Below, one piece after another: positions 1 to 6,424 of a stretch of DNA of 32,934 bases. Each line of letters opens with the position of its first letter. Positions within the stretch are counted from its first letter, which is position 1. Below the pieces are notes generated by a model. That model saw only the letters and a program-made list of their open reading frames with translations. It was not told where the DNA came from and searched no databases. The position numbers were made by a program, and so were the translations under genes. Origin of the DNA: an uncultured Clostridia bacterium (GTDB taxonomy: Bacteria > Bacillota > Clostridia > Oscillospirales > Acutalibacteraceae); NCBI GenBank assembly GCA_944380845.1, contig CALWIU010000035.1, positions 1-32,934 of the forward strand, in the 5' to 3' direction.

Positions 1-91
1 GCCGCACCGCCTTGTCGGTGTGATGGCGCAAAATACCCCGGACACCGTACAGGACGATCATGTATGGTCTGTCGGCAGTCAAAAAATCTGA
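1..91 (+). CDS. C-terminal end of an unidentified protein (partial)
   Basis: The frame starting at base 2 is open from the window edge to a TGA at 89-91 and encodes about 29 residues, including VGVMAQNTP and DHVWSVGSQ. It ends 16 bases before the start of the next gene, and the next gene's ribosome site lies immediately after this stop. That spacing is what an upstream operon member would give. The fragment is too short for me to assign a family, and neither flanking domain nor a motif is visible. It is probably co-transcribed with the three genes that follow, but the promoter lies outside the window. Confidence 0.5.
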   Translation, partial: PHRLVGVMAQNTPDTVQDDHVWSVGSQKI

Positions 92-107
92 AAAAGGAGA
101 AATCGAC

Positions 108-794
108 ATGGATTTATATCAAACAGATCCCGAATTTGCAGAGCGTTTCGCGCATTTTGCGCTTGATGAAGTGGCGAAGGAAGAAGATCAACAGCTGGAA
201 CCACCTGTGCGGTATATGGCTATTTTGGCGGCTCTGATCGGATGCGGCGGCATAGATGCCTATCAGGAAATACTTCCCGACGCGCTGGAAAATGGACTTT
301 GTCCCGCAGCAGTAAAGGAAATTGTTTATCAGGCTGCCGCTTATCTGGGATATGGCAGAATTGTACCGTTCCTAAACGCTTCCAATAAAATATTGCTCAA
401 TGCCGGAATGACGCTTCCGCTGGAAAAACAGGCGACAACCACCCTTGATGACAGATTGGAAAAGGGAATCGAAGTGCAGGCGCAAATTTTCGGCGAACAC
501 ATGAAAGAGGCATGGAAAAACGGATATATCAATCGTTGGCTGGCTGCGAACTGCTTTGGCGATTATTATACAAGAAAAGGGCTTTCGTTAGCGGAGCGCG
601 AGATGATTACTTTTTGTTTCCTGATAGCACAGGGCGGGTGTGAACCGCAGGTTACTGCCCATGCAAAAGGGAATATGAATATCGGTAACGGGAAAGATTT
701 TTTGATGAAAGTCATATCGCAATGTCTGCCTTATATCGGATATCCCCGCAGCCTGAACGCCATTTCCTGCGTAAATAAGGCGGCGGAAGAATGA
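108..794 (+). CDS. Carboxymuconolactone decarboxylase (CMD/AhpD-like) family protein, two-repeat
   Basis: This 228-residue cytoplasmic protein has two tandem helical CMD halves, roughly residues 30-105 and 135-225. Each contains the helical pattern of the family (ILAALIGCGGIDAY; MITFCFLIAQGGCEP followed by VTAHAKG). The second half keeps a Cys and a downstream His, as in AhpD-type redox or decarboxylase proteins. In gut Firmicutes, members with this layout usually have unknown substrates, so 4-carboxymuconolactone decarboxylation should not be assumed. I chose the ATG at 108 because AAAAAGGAG precedes it at ideal spacing; an in-frame ATG at 60 has no such site. The stop overlaps the next gene's start (ATGA at 791-794), which implies translational coupling with the DUF4405 gene. 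Confidence 0.85.
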   Translation: MDLYQTDPEFAERFAHFALDEVAKEEDQQLEPPVRYMAILAALIGCGGIDAYQEILPDALENGLCPAAVKEIVYQAAAYLGYGRIVPFLNASNKILLNAGMTLPLEKQATTTLDDRLEKGIEVQAQIFGEHMKEAWKNGYINRWLAANCFGDYYTRKGLSLAEREMITFCFLIAQGGCEPQVTAHAKGNMNIGNGKDFLMKVISQCLPYIGYPRSLNAISCVNKAAEE

Positions 795-1357
795 ATAGAA
801 AAGGCGTTGTCAAAATAGCTGTTGATGTTTTGATGACACTGGCACTGTTTTTTCTGATGGGGTATTCGCTTTGGGGCGAAAAGGCACATGAGTGGGTCGG
901 GATAGGACTATTCTGTCTTTTTATCATTCATCATGTGGCAAACGGCTATTGGCATAAGACGATAGGCAAAGGAAAATATCATACGCTTCGCCTTGTAACG
1001 CTTTGTGTTGATTGCCTTTTATTCGTCGCCATGTTGGCGCAGATGTACAGTGCCGTCGTCATGTCCCGCTATGTGTTTGCCTTTTTGCCGTTTCATGGCA
1101 ATTTGTCAGCGGCGCGCCGTTTGCATCTGCTTGGCGCATATTGGGGATTCCTTTTCATGGGGCTGCATTTAGGGCTTCATTGGAATCTGGTGCTGAATTT
1201 ATGCCGAAAAGTGACCGGAATCAAAAAACAGTCGAAAAGCCGCGGTCTTTTCGCCTTCCTCATCGGGGCAGGCGTCGCAGGATATGGCGTCTGGGCGTTG
1301 ATCCGCCGGGAATTACCGGTTTATCTGTTTTTGCAAAGTGCGTTTGTTTTTTTTTGA
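791..1357 (+). CDS. DUF4405-like membrane cytochrome, truncated by a frameshift
   Basis: The intact part of the frame gives 188 residues with about five hydrophobic segments: near residues 8-24, 33-45, 66-85, 110-130 and 152-168. His-rich membrane pairs are visible (IIHHVANGYWH; RLHLLGAYWG; GLHLGLHW). This is the pattern of DUF4405 proteins, described as flavinylation-associated b-type cytochromes whose histidines could bind haem. The start overlaps the CMD stop (ATGA) and has GGCGGCGGAAG upstream. The frame stops early at TGA 1355-1357, directly after a run of nine T. Removing one T restores a frame that continues to 1484, adds 42 residues with one more membrane segment (about 230 in total), and ends in an ATGA overlap with the lipoprotein gene. 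Family assignment is by pattern recognition; haem binding is inferred. Confidence 0.8.
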   Translation: MNRKGVVKIAVDVLMTLALFFLMGYSLWGEKAHEWVGIGLFCLFIIHHVANGYWHKTIGKGKYHTLRLVTLCVDCLLFVAMLAQMYSAVVMSRYVFAFLPFHGNLSAARRLHLLGAYWGFLFMGLHLGLHWNLVLNLCRKVTGIKKQSKSRGLFAFLIGAGVAGYGVWALIRRELPVYLFLQSAFVFF

Positions 1358-1484
1358 TGACAGCGAACCGAAACTTTTGTTTTATCTTGATTATCTCGCG
1401 TTGATGGGGCTTTGTGTCTTTCTTGCTCATTACAGCGCTGAGATGATTCGGAAATGGAAAGGAAAGGCGGCAAAACAGCAATGA
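1347..1484 (+). other. T9 homopolymer and the out-of-frame C-terminus of the DUF4405 gene
   Basis: Nine T occupy 1347-1355. With eight T the reading continues as FDDSEPKLLF, then YLDYLALMGLCVFLAHY and a basic tail ending in KAAKQQ, with a stop at 1482-1484. The recovered segment is a plausible final transmembrane helix plus a cytoplasmic tail. Its stop overlaps the downstream ATG at 1481, repeating the ATGA coupling seen at 791. The evidence that one base is in excess relative to the ancestral frame is therefore strong. Whether this is a real mutation, a phase-variable or slippage site, or a homopolymer sequencing error cannot be decided from the sequence. Confidence 0.85.
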
Positions 1485-2050
1485 AGAAATGTTTTGTTTT
1501 TATAGTAAGTGTGGTACTTTGTTTTGGTTTTGCCGCTTGCGCAGATCGCAGAAGAATCTCTTTTGAGCCAGGGCAAAGTGACCTTCAGGAGCAGAATACG
1601 ATGCCGCAGAACAGCGAAATTTCCCAGCAGCAAACGACCGGTTCCCAGACAGAAACACCGGCTGCAAGTGATGTCGAAACATCCACAGCAGCGGAACAAA
1701 AGGCGGTGCTGATCGTTGGTGAACAGAAAATGGAAATCACTTTGTACAATACCCCTGCGGCAAACGCCCTTTATGAACGGCTGCCGCTTACACTGACCTT
1801 TGAAGATTTTAATGGCATTGAAAAAATTGCCTATTTGGATGATGCGCTTCCCACGGAGGAGGAAGAAGATGCTTATACCCCTTCGACAGGCGATTTTTGC
1901 CTGTATGCGCCGTGGGGAAATCTGTCCATATTCTATCAGGATTTTCGTCAGTCGAGCGGGTTGATTTCATTGGGGCATATTGATTCCGGCATGGATGTTA
2001 TACGGATGCAAAGCGATTCTTTTGTTGCCACGCTGGAAAGAGCGGATTGA
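1481..2050 (+). CDS. Lipoprotein with a cyclophilin-like fold domain
   Basis: The 189-residue product starts with a lipoprotein signal: MKKCFVF, a hydrophobic stretch, then GFAAC with the acylated Cys near residue 20. A linker rich in Gln, Ser and Thr follows (residues about 25-72). The C-terminal domain, about residues 73-188, reads like the cyclophilin-like fold family: LPLTLTFEDFNG, IEKIAYLDDALP, GDFCLYAPWGNLSIFY, LISLGHIDSG. Proteins of this family are often encoded beside reductases and flavin proteins in Firmicutes, and their function is not established. The ATG at 1481 was preferred over an in-frame ATG at 1454 because it begins the signal peptide, has AAAGGCGG upstream, and overlaps the restored stop of the DUF4405 gene. 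It should sit on the outer face of the membrane next to that cytochrome. Confidence 0.85.
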   Translation: MKKCFVFIVSVVLCFGFAACADRRRISFEPGQSDLQEQNTMPQNSEISQQQTTGSQTETPAASDVETSTAAEQKAVLIVGEQKMEITLYNTPAANALYERLPLTLTFEDFNGIEKIAYLDDALPTEEEEDAYTPSTGDFCLYAPWGNLSIFYQDFRQSSGLISLGHIDSGMDVIRMQSDSFVATLERAD

Positions 2051-2113
2051 TTTTTTTAATGGACGCTGCCTGCCATCGTTTTTCGACGGAACGGCTGACC
2101 ATGATGATAGAAA

Positions 2114-2145
2114 AAAGGCTTTCCGGTGAACGCCGGAAAGCCTTT
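2114..2145. terminator. Bidirectional intrinsic terminator
   Basis: Arms of 13 bp (2114-2126 and 2133-2145) enclose a 6-base loop. On the plus strand the right arm ends in TTT and is followed by a T-rich stretch. On the minus strand a run of T (A at 2111-2116) follows. It lies between the convergent lipoprotein and pduL genes and can serve both. Confidence 0.9.
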
Positions 2146-2163
2146 CTTTATGTTATGCACCAA

Positions 2164-2739
2164 TCAATCTAAAATAACGCCCATGGTACCGGCAGGCGCC
2201 AAAACAGCGTTGGCTTCGTCGGTATCAATGTGCATGGCAAGCGCGTAGCTGTCGCTGACACGAACAACGACATCGCCGAAAACAAGGCTGCGCTCCGGGG
2301 AGTCAATTTTGACAGATACGATCTGTTTGTCGGAAAGACCAAATTTTTCAGCATCGGCAGTGGTCATGTGGATGTGCCGTTTTGCAATGATGACGCCTTC
2401 CTGAATCTCGATCTCACCGGCAGGGCCCACCAATTTGCAGGCGCCGGAACCTTTGATGTCGCCCGATTCGCGAACAGGCGCTTTGACGCCGATCGTGCGT
2501 GCGTCCGTGGCGGAAAGTTCGACCTGAACATCTTTTCTCAGCGGGCCAAGAATCGAAACAGCGGGGAAGCTGCTTTTTTCTCCGACTACCGCGACCCGCT
2601 CCGTGCAGGCAAACTGACCCGGCTGGGAAAGCGCTTTTTTCGGTGTCAGTTCATAACCTTTGCCATAAAGAATATCCAAAGCCTCCCGCGTCACATGGAC
2701 ATGACGGGCGGAAACTTCAACCAAAACCTCTTTTGCCAT
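2164..2739 (-). CDS. pduL: Phosphate propanoyltransferase / phosphotransacylase PduL
   Basis: This enzyme transfers an acyl group between CoA and phosphate (acetyl or propionyl), linking acyl-CoA to substrate-level ATP formation through acetate or propionate kinase. The 191-residue protein has the two PduL repeats and the expected metal-binding histidines: H13 and H15 in SARHVHVT, H122 and H124 in KRHIHMT, and H170 in LAMHIDTDEAN. There is no N-terminal encapsulation peptide and no microcompartment gene nearby, so a cytosolic, metabolic form is likely. The start at 2739 was chosen because GGAGG lies nine bases upstream; the ATG at 2748 abuts that site. The gene is monocistronic, with its own promoter at 2775-2803 and a terminator at 2114-2145. 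Confidence 0.95.
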   Translation of the reverse strand: MAKEVLVEVSARHVHVTREALDILYGKGYELTPKKALSQPGQFACTERVAVVGEKSSFPAVSILGPLRKDVQVELSATDARTIGVKAPVRESGDIKGSGACKLVGPAGEIEIQEGVIIAKRHIHMTTADAEKFGLSDKQIVSVKIDSPERSLVFGDVVVRVSDSYALAMHIDTDEANAVLAPAGTMGVILD

Positions 2740-2774
2740 AAAAACCATCCTCCAAAGAAAGAATCTACAGACCT

Positions 2775-2803
2775 ATTTTACACCCGAAGCAAAAAAAATG
2801 CAA
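2775..2803 (-). promoter_or_regulatory. SigA-type promoter of pduL
   Basis: Read on the minus strand: TTGCAT (2798-2803), a 17-base spacer, then TAAAAT (2775-2780). It lies about 36 bases upstream of the pduL start. Confidence 0.75.
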
Positions 2804-2846
2804 GAAAAAGGAAAAAGATTTCCGTCTGAACGGAAAAGTTTTTCTC

Positions 2847-2875
2847 TTGACAGCGTTCGGCGGTTGTGTTATGAT
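2847..2875 (+). promoter_or_regulatory. SigA-type promoter of the DUF5131 gene
   Basis: TTGACA (2847-2852), a 17-base spacer and TATGAT (2870-2875) form a near-consensus promoter. It lies 35 bases before the start codon and is divergent from the pduL promoter. Confidence 0.85.
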
Positions 2876-2910
2876 GATGCCAAACAAATGTTCTGTATGG
2901 AGGCGTTGAT

Positions 2911-3615
2911 ATGTCGGGATGGCTCCCCTGGAGCGGCTGTTCTCTTGTCAGCGAGGGCTGCCGCAATTGCCGGTGCGGCTGTGATTTACCGGTTAAAACG
3001 GCTGATTGGGATTTGCCGCTGCGTCGTGCCCGCGACGGAAAGTATTTGTTGAAAAACGATGGTGACTTTGTTTACACCTGCTTTACTTCAGATTTTTTGC
3101 ATCCGGCTGCGGATGCGTGGAGGAAAGAGGCGTGGCGCTGTATGCGCGAGCGGAAAGACCTCGATTTTCTTTTTACCACGCGCCGCATTCATCGATTTTA
3201 CGCGTCTCTGCCTTTTGACTGGCAAGACGGGTATGCGAATGTTTTTATCGGCTGCTGTTGCGAAAATGAGCGCAGCGCCGCTGCAAGGCTTCCGGTTTTT
3301 TTTGAGGCGCCTATTCAAAATCGATATCTGTTTTTTCAGCCGCTGCTTGAGGAGATAAAAATAGAACCGTATTTGGAAAAATACGGTTCTGAATCGATCA
3401 AAGGGATTATTTGCAGCGGCGAAACCGGCAGAAATGCGCGAGTTTGCGATTACGATTGGATCCTGTCGCTGCGGGACGCCTGTGAAACGCATCACATTGC
3501 ATTTCGATTCCGGCAAACCGGTTCGCTTTTTCGCAAGAACGGAAAGATTTATCGCCTTTCGCCGACGCTCCAGCGTGCACAGGCAGCAAAGGCGAACATC
3601 GATCTGTTTTATTGA
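2911..3615 (+). CDS. DUF5131 / phage Gp37-Gp68-like protein
   Basis: The 234-residue protein matches the Gp37/Gp68 (DUF5131) pattern. It begins with WLPWSGCSLVSEGCRNC, has LDFLFTTRRIHRF in the middle, and ends with GIICSGETGRNAR, the family's Gly-Glu-Ser/Thr-Gly element, then a DYDWILSLRDAC helix and FRFRQTGSLF. Five cysteines lie in the first 24 residues (C10, C17, C20, C22, C24), suggesting a metal or Fe-S site; the biochemical function of the family is unknown to me. The start has GGAGG eight bases upstream and a strong promoter at 2847-2875. It stands alone and no phage genes surround it. Its stop overlaps the convergent lgt stop by seven bases, with no terminator visible between them. 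Confidence 0.8.
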   Translation: MSGWLPWSGCSLVSEGCRNCRCGCDLPVKTADWDLPLRRARDGKYLLKNDGDFVYTCFTSDFLHPAADAWRKEAWRCMRERKDLDFLFTTRRIHRFYASLPFDWQDGYANVFIGCCCENERSAAARLPVFFEAPIQNRYLFFQPLLEEIKIEPYLEKYGSESIKGIICSGETGRNARVCDYDWILSLRDACETHHIAFRFRQTGSLFRKNGKIYRLSPTLQRAQAAKANIDLFY

Positions 3616-4679
3616 TCCGATTTTTCTTCCGCAGGGGGTTCTGTTGCCACCGTTGCCGATGGGGCGTCGCTGGATAGCGGTATTTCTGCCGTTCCTGTTT
3701 GCGCGGCGGCTTCTTTCCTGGCTGCTTTTCTGTTCTTTTTGACAGGCTTCTTTTCTTCATCCGGCGGGAAGAAATCAACGCCTTCAATGGGTTTCGGATG
3801 TTTGGTGAAGCGCAGAGTCATAACAAAGAACACCGCAAGGCATACCAAAACCAGAACGGCGGACAACAACTGCGACACGCGAATGGTCGTTGTTCCGATG
3901 TACAGGCTATCCGTGCGCAGTCCTTCGATAATCATTCGGCCGATGCCGTACCACATTCCGTAGCACAAAAAGATCTGACCGCTGTAGCGCCGGAATTTTT
4001 GGCAGATGATGTACAGCAGCACAAAGCCGATAAGGCACCATAAGGATTCATATAAATAGGTGGGATGGACATAGCTGTTGGGATCCATGGAGATGCCGCG
4101 TTCGGCAAGGGTCGCGGCATGGTATGTGATATTATCGGCAATTTTTTCACTCCACATACCCCACGGCATTTCGGTGTTGGTTCCAAAGGCTTCCTGATTG
4201 GCAAAATTACCCCACCGGCCGATTCCCTGGCCGATCAACAGGCTCATTGCGGCAATATCCAATAAGTTATAAAAATTCAGCTTGCGAACCTTGCAGACAA
4301 TAAACGCGCCGATAACACCGCCGATAATTCCGCCGTAAATGGCAAGTCCGCCTTTCCAAATGGCAAAAATATCCAGCAGATTGTCTTTGTAGGTGTCCCA
4401 TTCAAAAGCCACATAATAAAGCCGCGCGCCGATGATGCCTAAAATCGTACCATAGATCAGCACATCGACCATCTTGTCCAAGCTCATTTTCCATTTGTAG
4501 GCCATTCTGCCGCCGAATAATACGGCGAGCAAAAAACCGAAGGCAATGATTACGCCATACCATTTAATGCTGAATTCATGTCCGCCGATGGAAAATTCAC
4601 AAAAAATGGATGACACGGAAAAGGCGTGATCGCCAAAGGCTTTAAAGAAAACATCCGTGGCGTCTTGGAAAAATTTCAT
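3609..4679 (-). CDS. lgt: Prolipoprotein diacylglyceryl transferase
   Basis: Lgt transfers diacylglycerol from phosphatidylglycerol to the lipobox Cys of prolipoproteins in the membrane. It could process the lipoprotein encoded at 1481-2050. The 356-residue protein has about seven membrane segments, GIIGARLYYV, GGLAIYGG, and the family signature GRWGNFANQEAFG at residues 154-166. HPTYLYES follows. The last ~65 residues form an added charged, low-complexity tail (EEKKPVKKNRKAARKE, then an Ala/Thr/Pro/Glu-rich end), so the protein is longer than the usual 260-300. I chose the ATG at 4679, which has AGGATGGTG upstream. An in-frame ATG at 4709 falls inside the terminator hairpin at 4705-4736. No promoter fits between that hairpin and the start. 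Confidence 0.95.
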   Translation of the reverse strand: MKFFQDATDVFFKAFGDHAFSVSSIFCEFSIGGHEFSIKWYGVIIAFGFLLAVLFGGRMAYKWKMSLDKMVDVLIYGTILGIIGARLYYVAFEWDTYKDNLLDIFAIWKGGLAIYGGIIGGVIGAFIVCKVRKLNFYNLLDIAAMSLLIGQGIGRWGNFANQEAFGTNTEMPWGMWSEKIADNITYHAATLAERGISMDPNSYVHPTYLYESLWCLIGFVLLYIICQKFRRYSGQIFLCYGMWYGIGRMIIEGLRTDSLYIGTTTIRVSQLLSAVLVLVCLAVFFVMTLRFTKHPKPIEGVDFFPPDEEKKPVKKNRKAARKEAAAQTGTAEIPLSSDAPSATVATEPPAEEKSDQ

Positions 4680-4698
4680 TGCATTCACCATCCTGTTG

Positions 4699-4736
4699 AA
4701 AAAAGGCACGGAAGGCGGAGCGCCGCAGACCGTGCC
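4699..4736 (-). terminator. Intrinsic terminator between yebC and lgt
   Basis: On the minus strand, GGCACGG (4730-4736) pairs with CCGTGCC (4705-4711). A small nested GC hairpin lies inside, and six T follow (4699-4704). It follows yebC and ends only about 20 bases before the lgt start codon, so it may act as a partial terminator or attenuator for lgt. Confidence 0.75.
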
Positions 4737-4744
4737 ATATTTTT

Positions 4745-5485
4745 TTATCCTTCGTAGTCGTCTTCGTTTTCCCAGTTGTGCCAGACAGCCTGGACATCAT
4801 CGTTGTCTTCGAACATTTCCAGCATTTTGCCCATGGCTTTGATGTCGTCCGGGTTGTCAATGCGAGAATAGGTTGTGGGAATATATTCTGCCTGAGAAGA
4901 GATCAGGGTATATCCTTTGGCTTCCAGCTGATCGCGGATCTCGCCGACATCGGTCGGCTCCGTGCGGATGTCAAACAGCTCGCCATCGGTCAAAAAGTCA
5001 ACCGCGCCTGCTTCCAAAGCATCTTCCATCAGCTTGTCTTCGTCCACGCCTTCTTTTTCAATGAGAATAACGCCCTGACGGTTGAACATAAACATAACGC
5101 TGCCGCTTTGTCCCATATTTCCGCCGTATTTGTCAAAATAATGGCGAACATCGCCTGCGGTACGATTGCGGTTATCGGTCAGCGCTTCGACCACCACGGC
5201 AATGCCGCAGGGACCATAGCCTTCATAAATGATTTCTTCGTAATTGTCCGCGCTGGTGTCGCCCGCTGCCTTTTTAATAATGCGCTCAATATTATCGTTG
5301 GGAACATTGTTGGCTTTTGCCTTAGCGATAACATCCTTCAGTTTGGAATTGCCCGCAGGATCCGGCCCGCCCTCGCGGACGGCAACGGCGATTTCTCTGC
5401 CAATCTTCGTAAAAACCTTTGCGCGCTGGTTGTCGGTTTTTTCTTTTTTCCTTTTAATTGTGCTCCATTTTGAATGTCCGGACAT
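4745..5485 (-). CDS. yebC: YebC/PmpR-family regulatory or translation-associated protein
   Basis: The 246-residue protein begins MSGHSKWSTIKRKK, the hallmark YebC N-terminus, and contains NVPNDNIERIIKKA and YEGYGPCGIAVVVEALTDNRNRT, which are highly conserved in the family. YebC proteins were described as DNA-binding regulators; more recent work links several to relieving ribosome stalling at proline-rich sequences. Which role applies here cannot be read from the sequence. Length is typical. The start has AAAGGAAA upstream, and a SigA promoter lies at 5531-5559. Clostridial yebC is often near recombination genes (ruvC/ruvA); none are present here, and lgt follows instead. Confidence 0.95.
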   Translation of the reverse strand: MSGHSKWSTIKRKKEKTDNQRAKVFTKIGREIAVAVREGGPDPAGNSKLKDVIAKAKANNVPNDNIERIIKKAAGDTSADNYEEIIYEGYGPCGIAVVVEALTDNRNRTAGDVRHYFDKYGGNMGQSGSVMFMFNRQGVILIEKEGVDEDKLMEDALEAGAVDFLTDGELFDIRTEPTDVGEIRDQLEAKGYTLISSQAEYIPTTYSRIDNPDDIKAMGKMLEMFEDNDDVQAVWHNWENEDDYEG

Positions 5486-5530
5486 ACTACTATATTTTCC
5501 TTTCCAAAGAAACTGATAGATAACAGAAAT

Positions 5531-5559
5531 ATTTTATCACTAAGCTCGAATTCCGTCAA
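5531..5559 (-). promoter_or_regulatory. SigA-type promoter of yebC
   Basis: On the minus strand: TTGACG (5554-5559), a 17-base spacer and TAAAAT (5531-5536). The spacing to the yebC start is about 45 bases. Confidence 0.85.
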
Positions 5560-5604
5560 GTGCCGCGCTGAAAAAGACCGGGCAGACGAGTATTTATGAT
5601 AATG

Positions 5605-5633
5605 TTGACTATTTCTTTTTTGTGTGATATAAT
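5605..5633 (+). promoter_or_regulatory. SigA-type promoter of the two-component system operon
   Basis: TTGACT (5605-5610), a 17-base spacer and TATAAT (5628-5633) form a strong promoter. It is divergent from the yebC promoter and leaves a leader of roughly 95-100 bases before the response regulator start. I see no obvious operator repeat. Confidence 0.85.
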
Positions 5634-5737
5634 ACGCTTGTACAAAAAACACAAAGACCGGCGCGTTGCGGCGAATTTCTTCTCCTGTGAAGCCGTGTCC
5701 GGCTGTGTTGTGCGTACAGGAAAAGGAAGTGGATGGT

Positions 5738-6424
5738 ATGAAAAAAATCATAGTTGCCGACGACGAGGAATTGATTCGTAAGCTGGTTTGTGATTTTTTG
5801 ACAAAAGAGGGTTATGAGCCATTGCAGGCTGCGGACGGGGAAGAGGCGCTGGCGCTGTTTGACAGCAATCCGGATGTTGAGCTTTTGATTTTGGATATCA
5901 TGATGCCGAATATGGACGGCTGGGAAGCCTGCCGCAAGCTGCGCGAAAAGAGCAATGTCCCCGTGATTATGCTGACGGCACGGAGCCAGGAATTCGACGA
6001 GCTGATGGGCTTTGAGGTCGGCGCCGATGACTATGTTACCAAACCCTTCAGCCCTTCGGTTTTGATGAAAAGGGTCGCCGCACAGCTCAGACGAGCCAAT
6101 GCCGATTCCGCTGCCGAGGTCCTGACGCTGGATAATCTGGAATTGAATCAAAGTGCCCATTCCGTTACGCTGGATGGCAAACCTGTTTCTTTGACGCTGA
6201 AAGAGTATAGTATTCTGGTCAAGCTTCTGTCATCGGCGGATCGTGTTTTTACCCGTGAACAGCTTCTGGATGATATTTGGGGGTATGATTTTTACGGCGA
6301 TATCCGCACGGTTGATTCCCATGTCGCTCGCTTGCGCACCAAGCTGGGAGAATGGGGTATGAAATACATCAAGACCATTTATGGCACCGGCTATAAGATT
6401 GAGGTTACTGGGAATGACGGATAA
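5738..6424 (+). CDS. OmpR-family response regulator
   Basis: The 228-residue DNA-binding regulator is the cytoplasmic partner of the kinase that follows. The receiver domain covers residues 1-115: acidic D8/D9, phospho-acceptor D53 in LILDIMMPNMDG, Thr in IMLTARS, and Lys in YVTKPFSP. The winged-helix output domain covers about 130-225, with LTLKEYSILVKLL, the FTREQLLDDIWGY recognition region and the C-terminal TIYGTGYKIE hairpin. The start at 5738 has AGGAAGTGG upstream; an in-frame ATG at 5666 lacks one. Its stop overlaps the kinase start by 11 bases, so the pair is translationally coupled. Likely targets are its own operon and the transporter, but this is inference. Confidence 0.95.
   Translation: MKKIIVADDEELIRKLVCDFLTKEGYEPLQAADGEEALALFDSNPDVELLILDIMMPNMDGWEACRKLREKSNVPVIMLTARSQEFDELMGFEVGADDYVTKPFSPSVLMKRVAAQLRRANADSAAEVLTLDNLELNQSAHSVTLDGKPVSLTLKEYSILVKLLSSADRVFTREQLLDDIWGYDFYGDIRTVDSHVARLRTKLGEWGMKYIKTIYGTGYKIEVTGNDG

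Noticed and set aside
4778-5473. Open frame of 231 codons on the plus strand
   Set aside because: It is antisense to yebC, which is highly conserved and has its own promoter.
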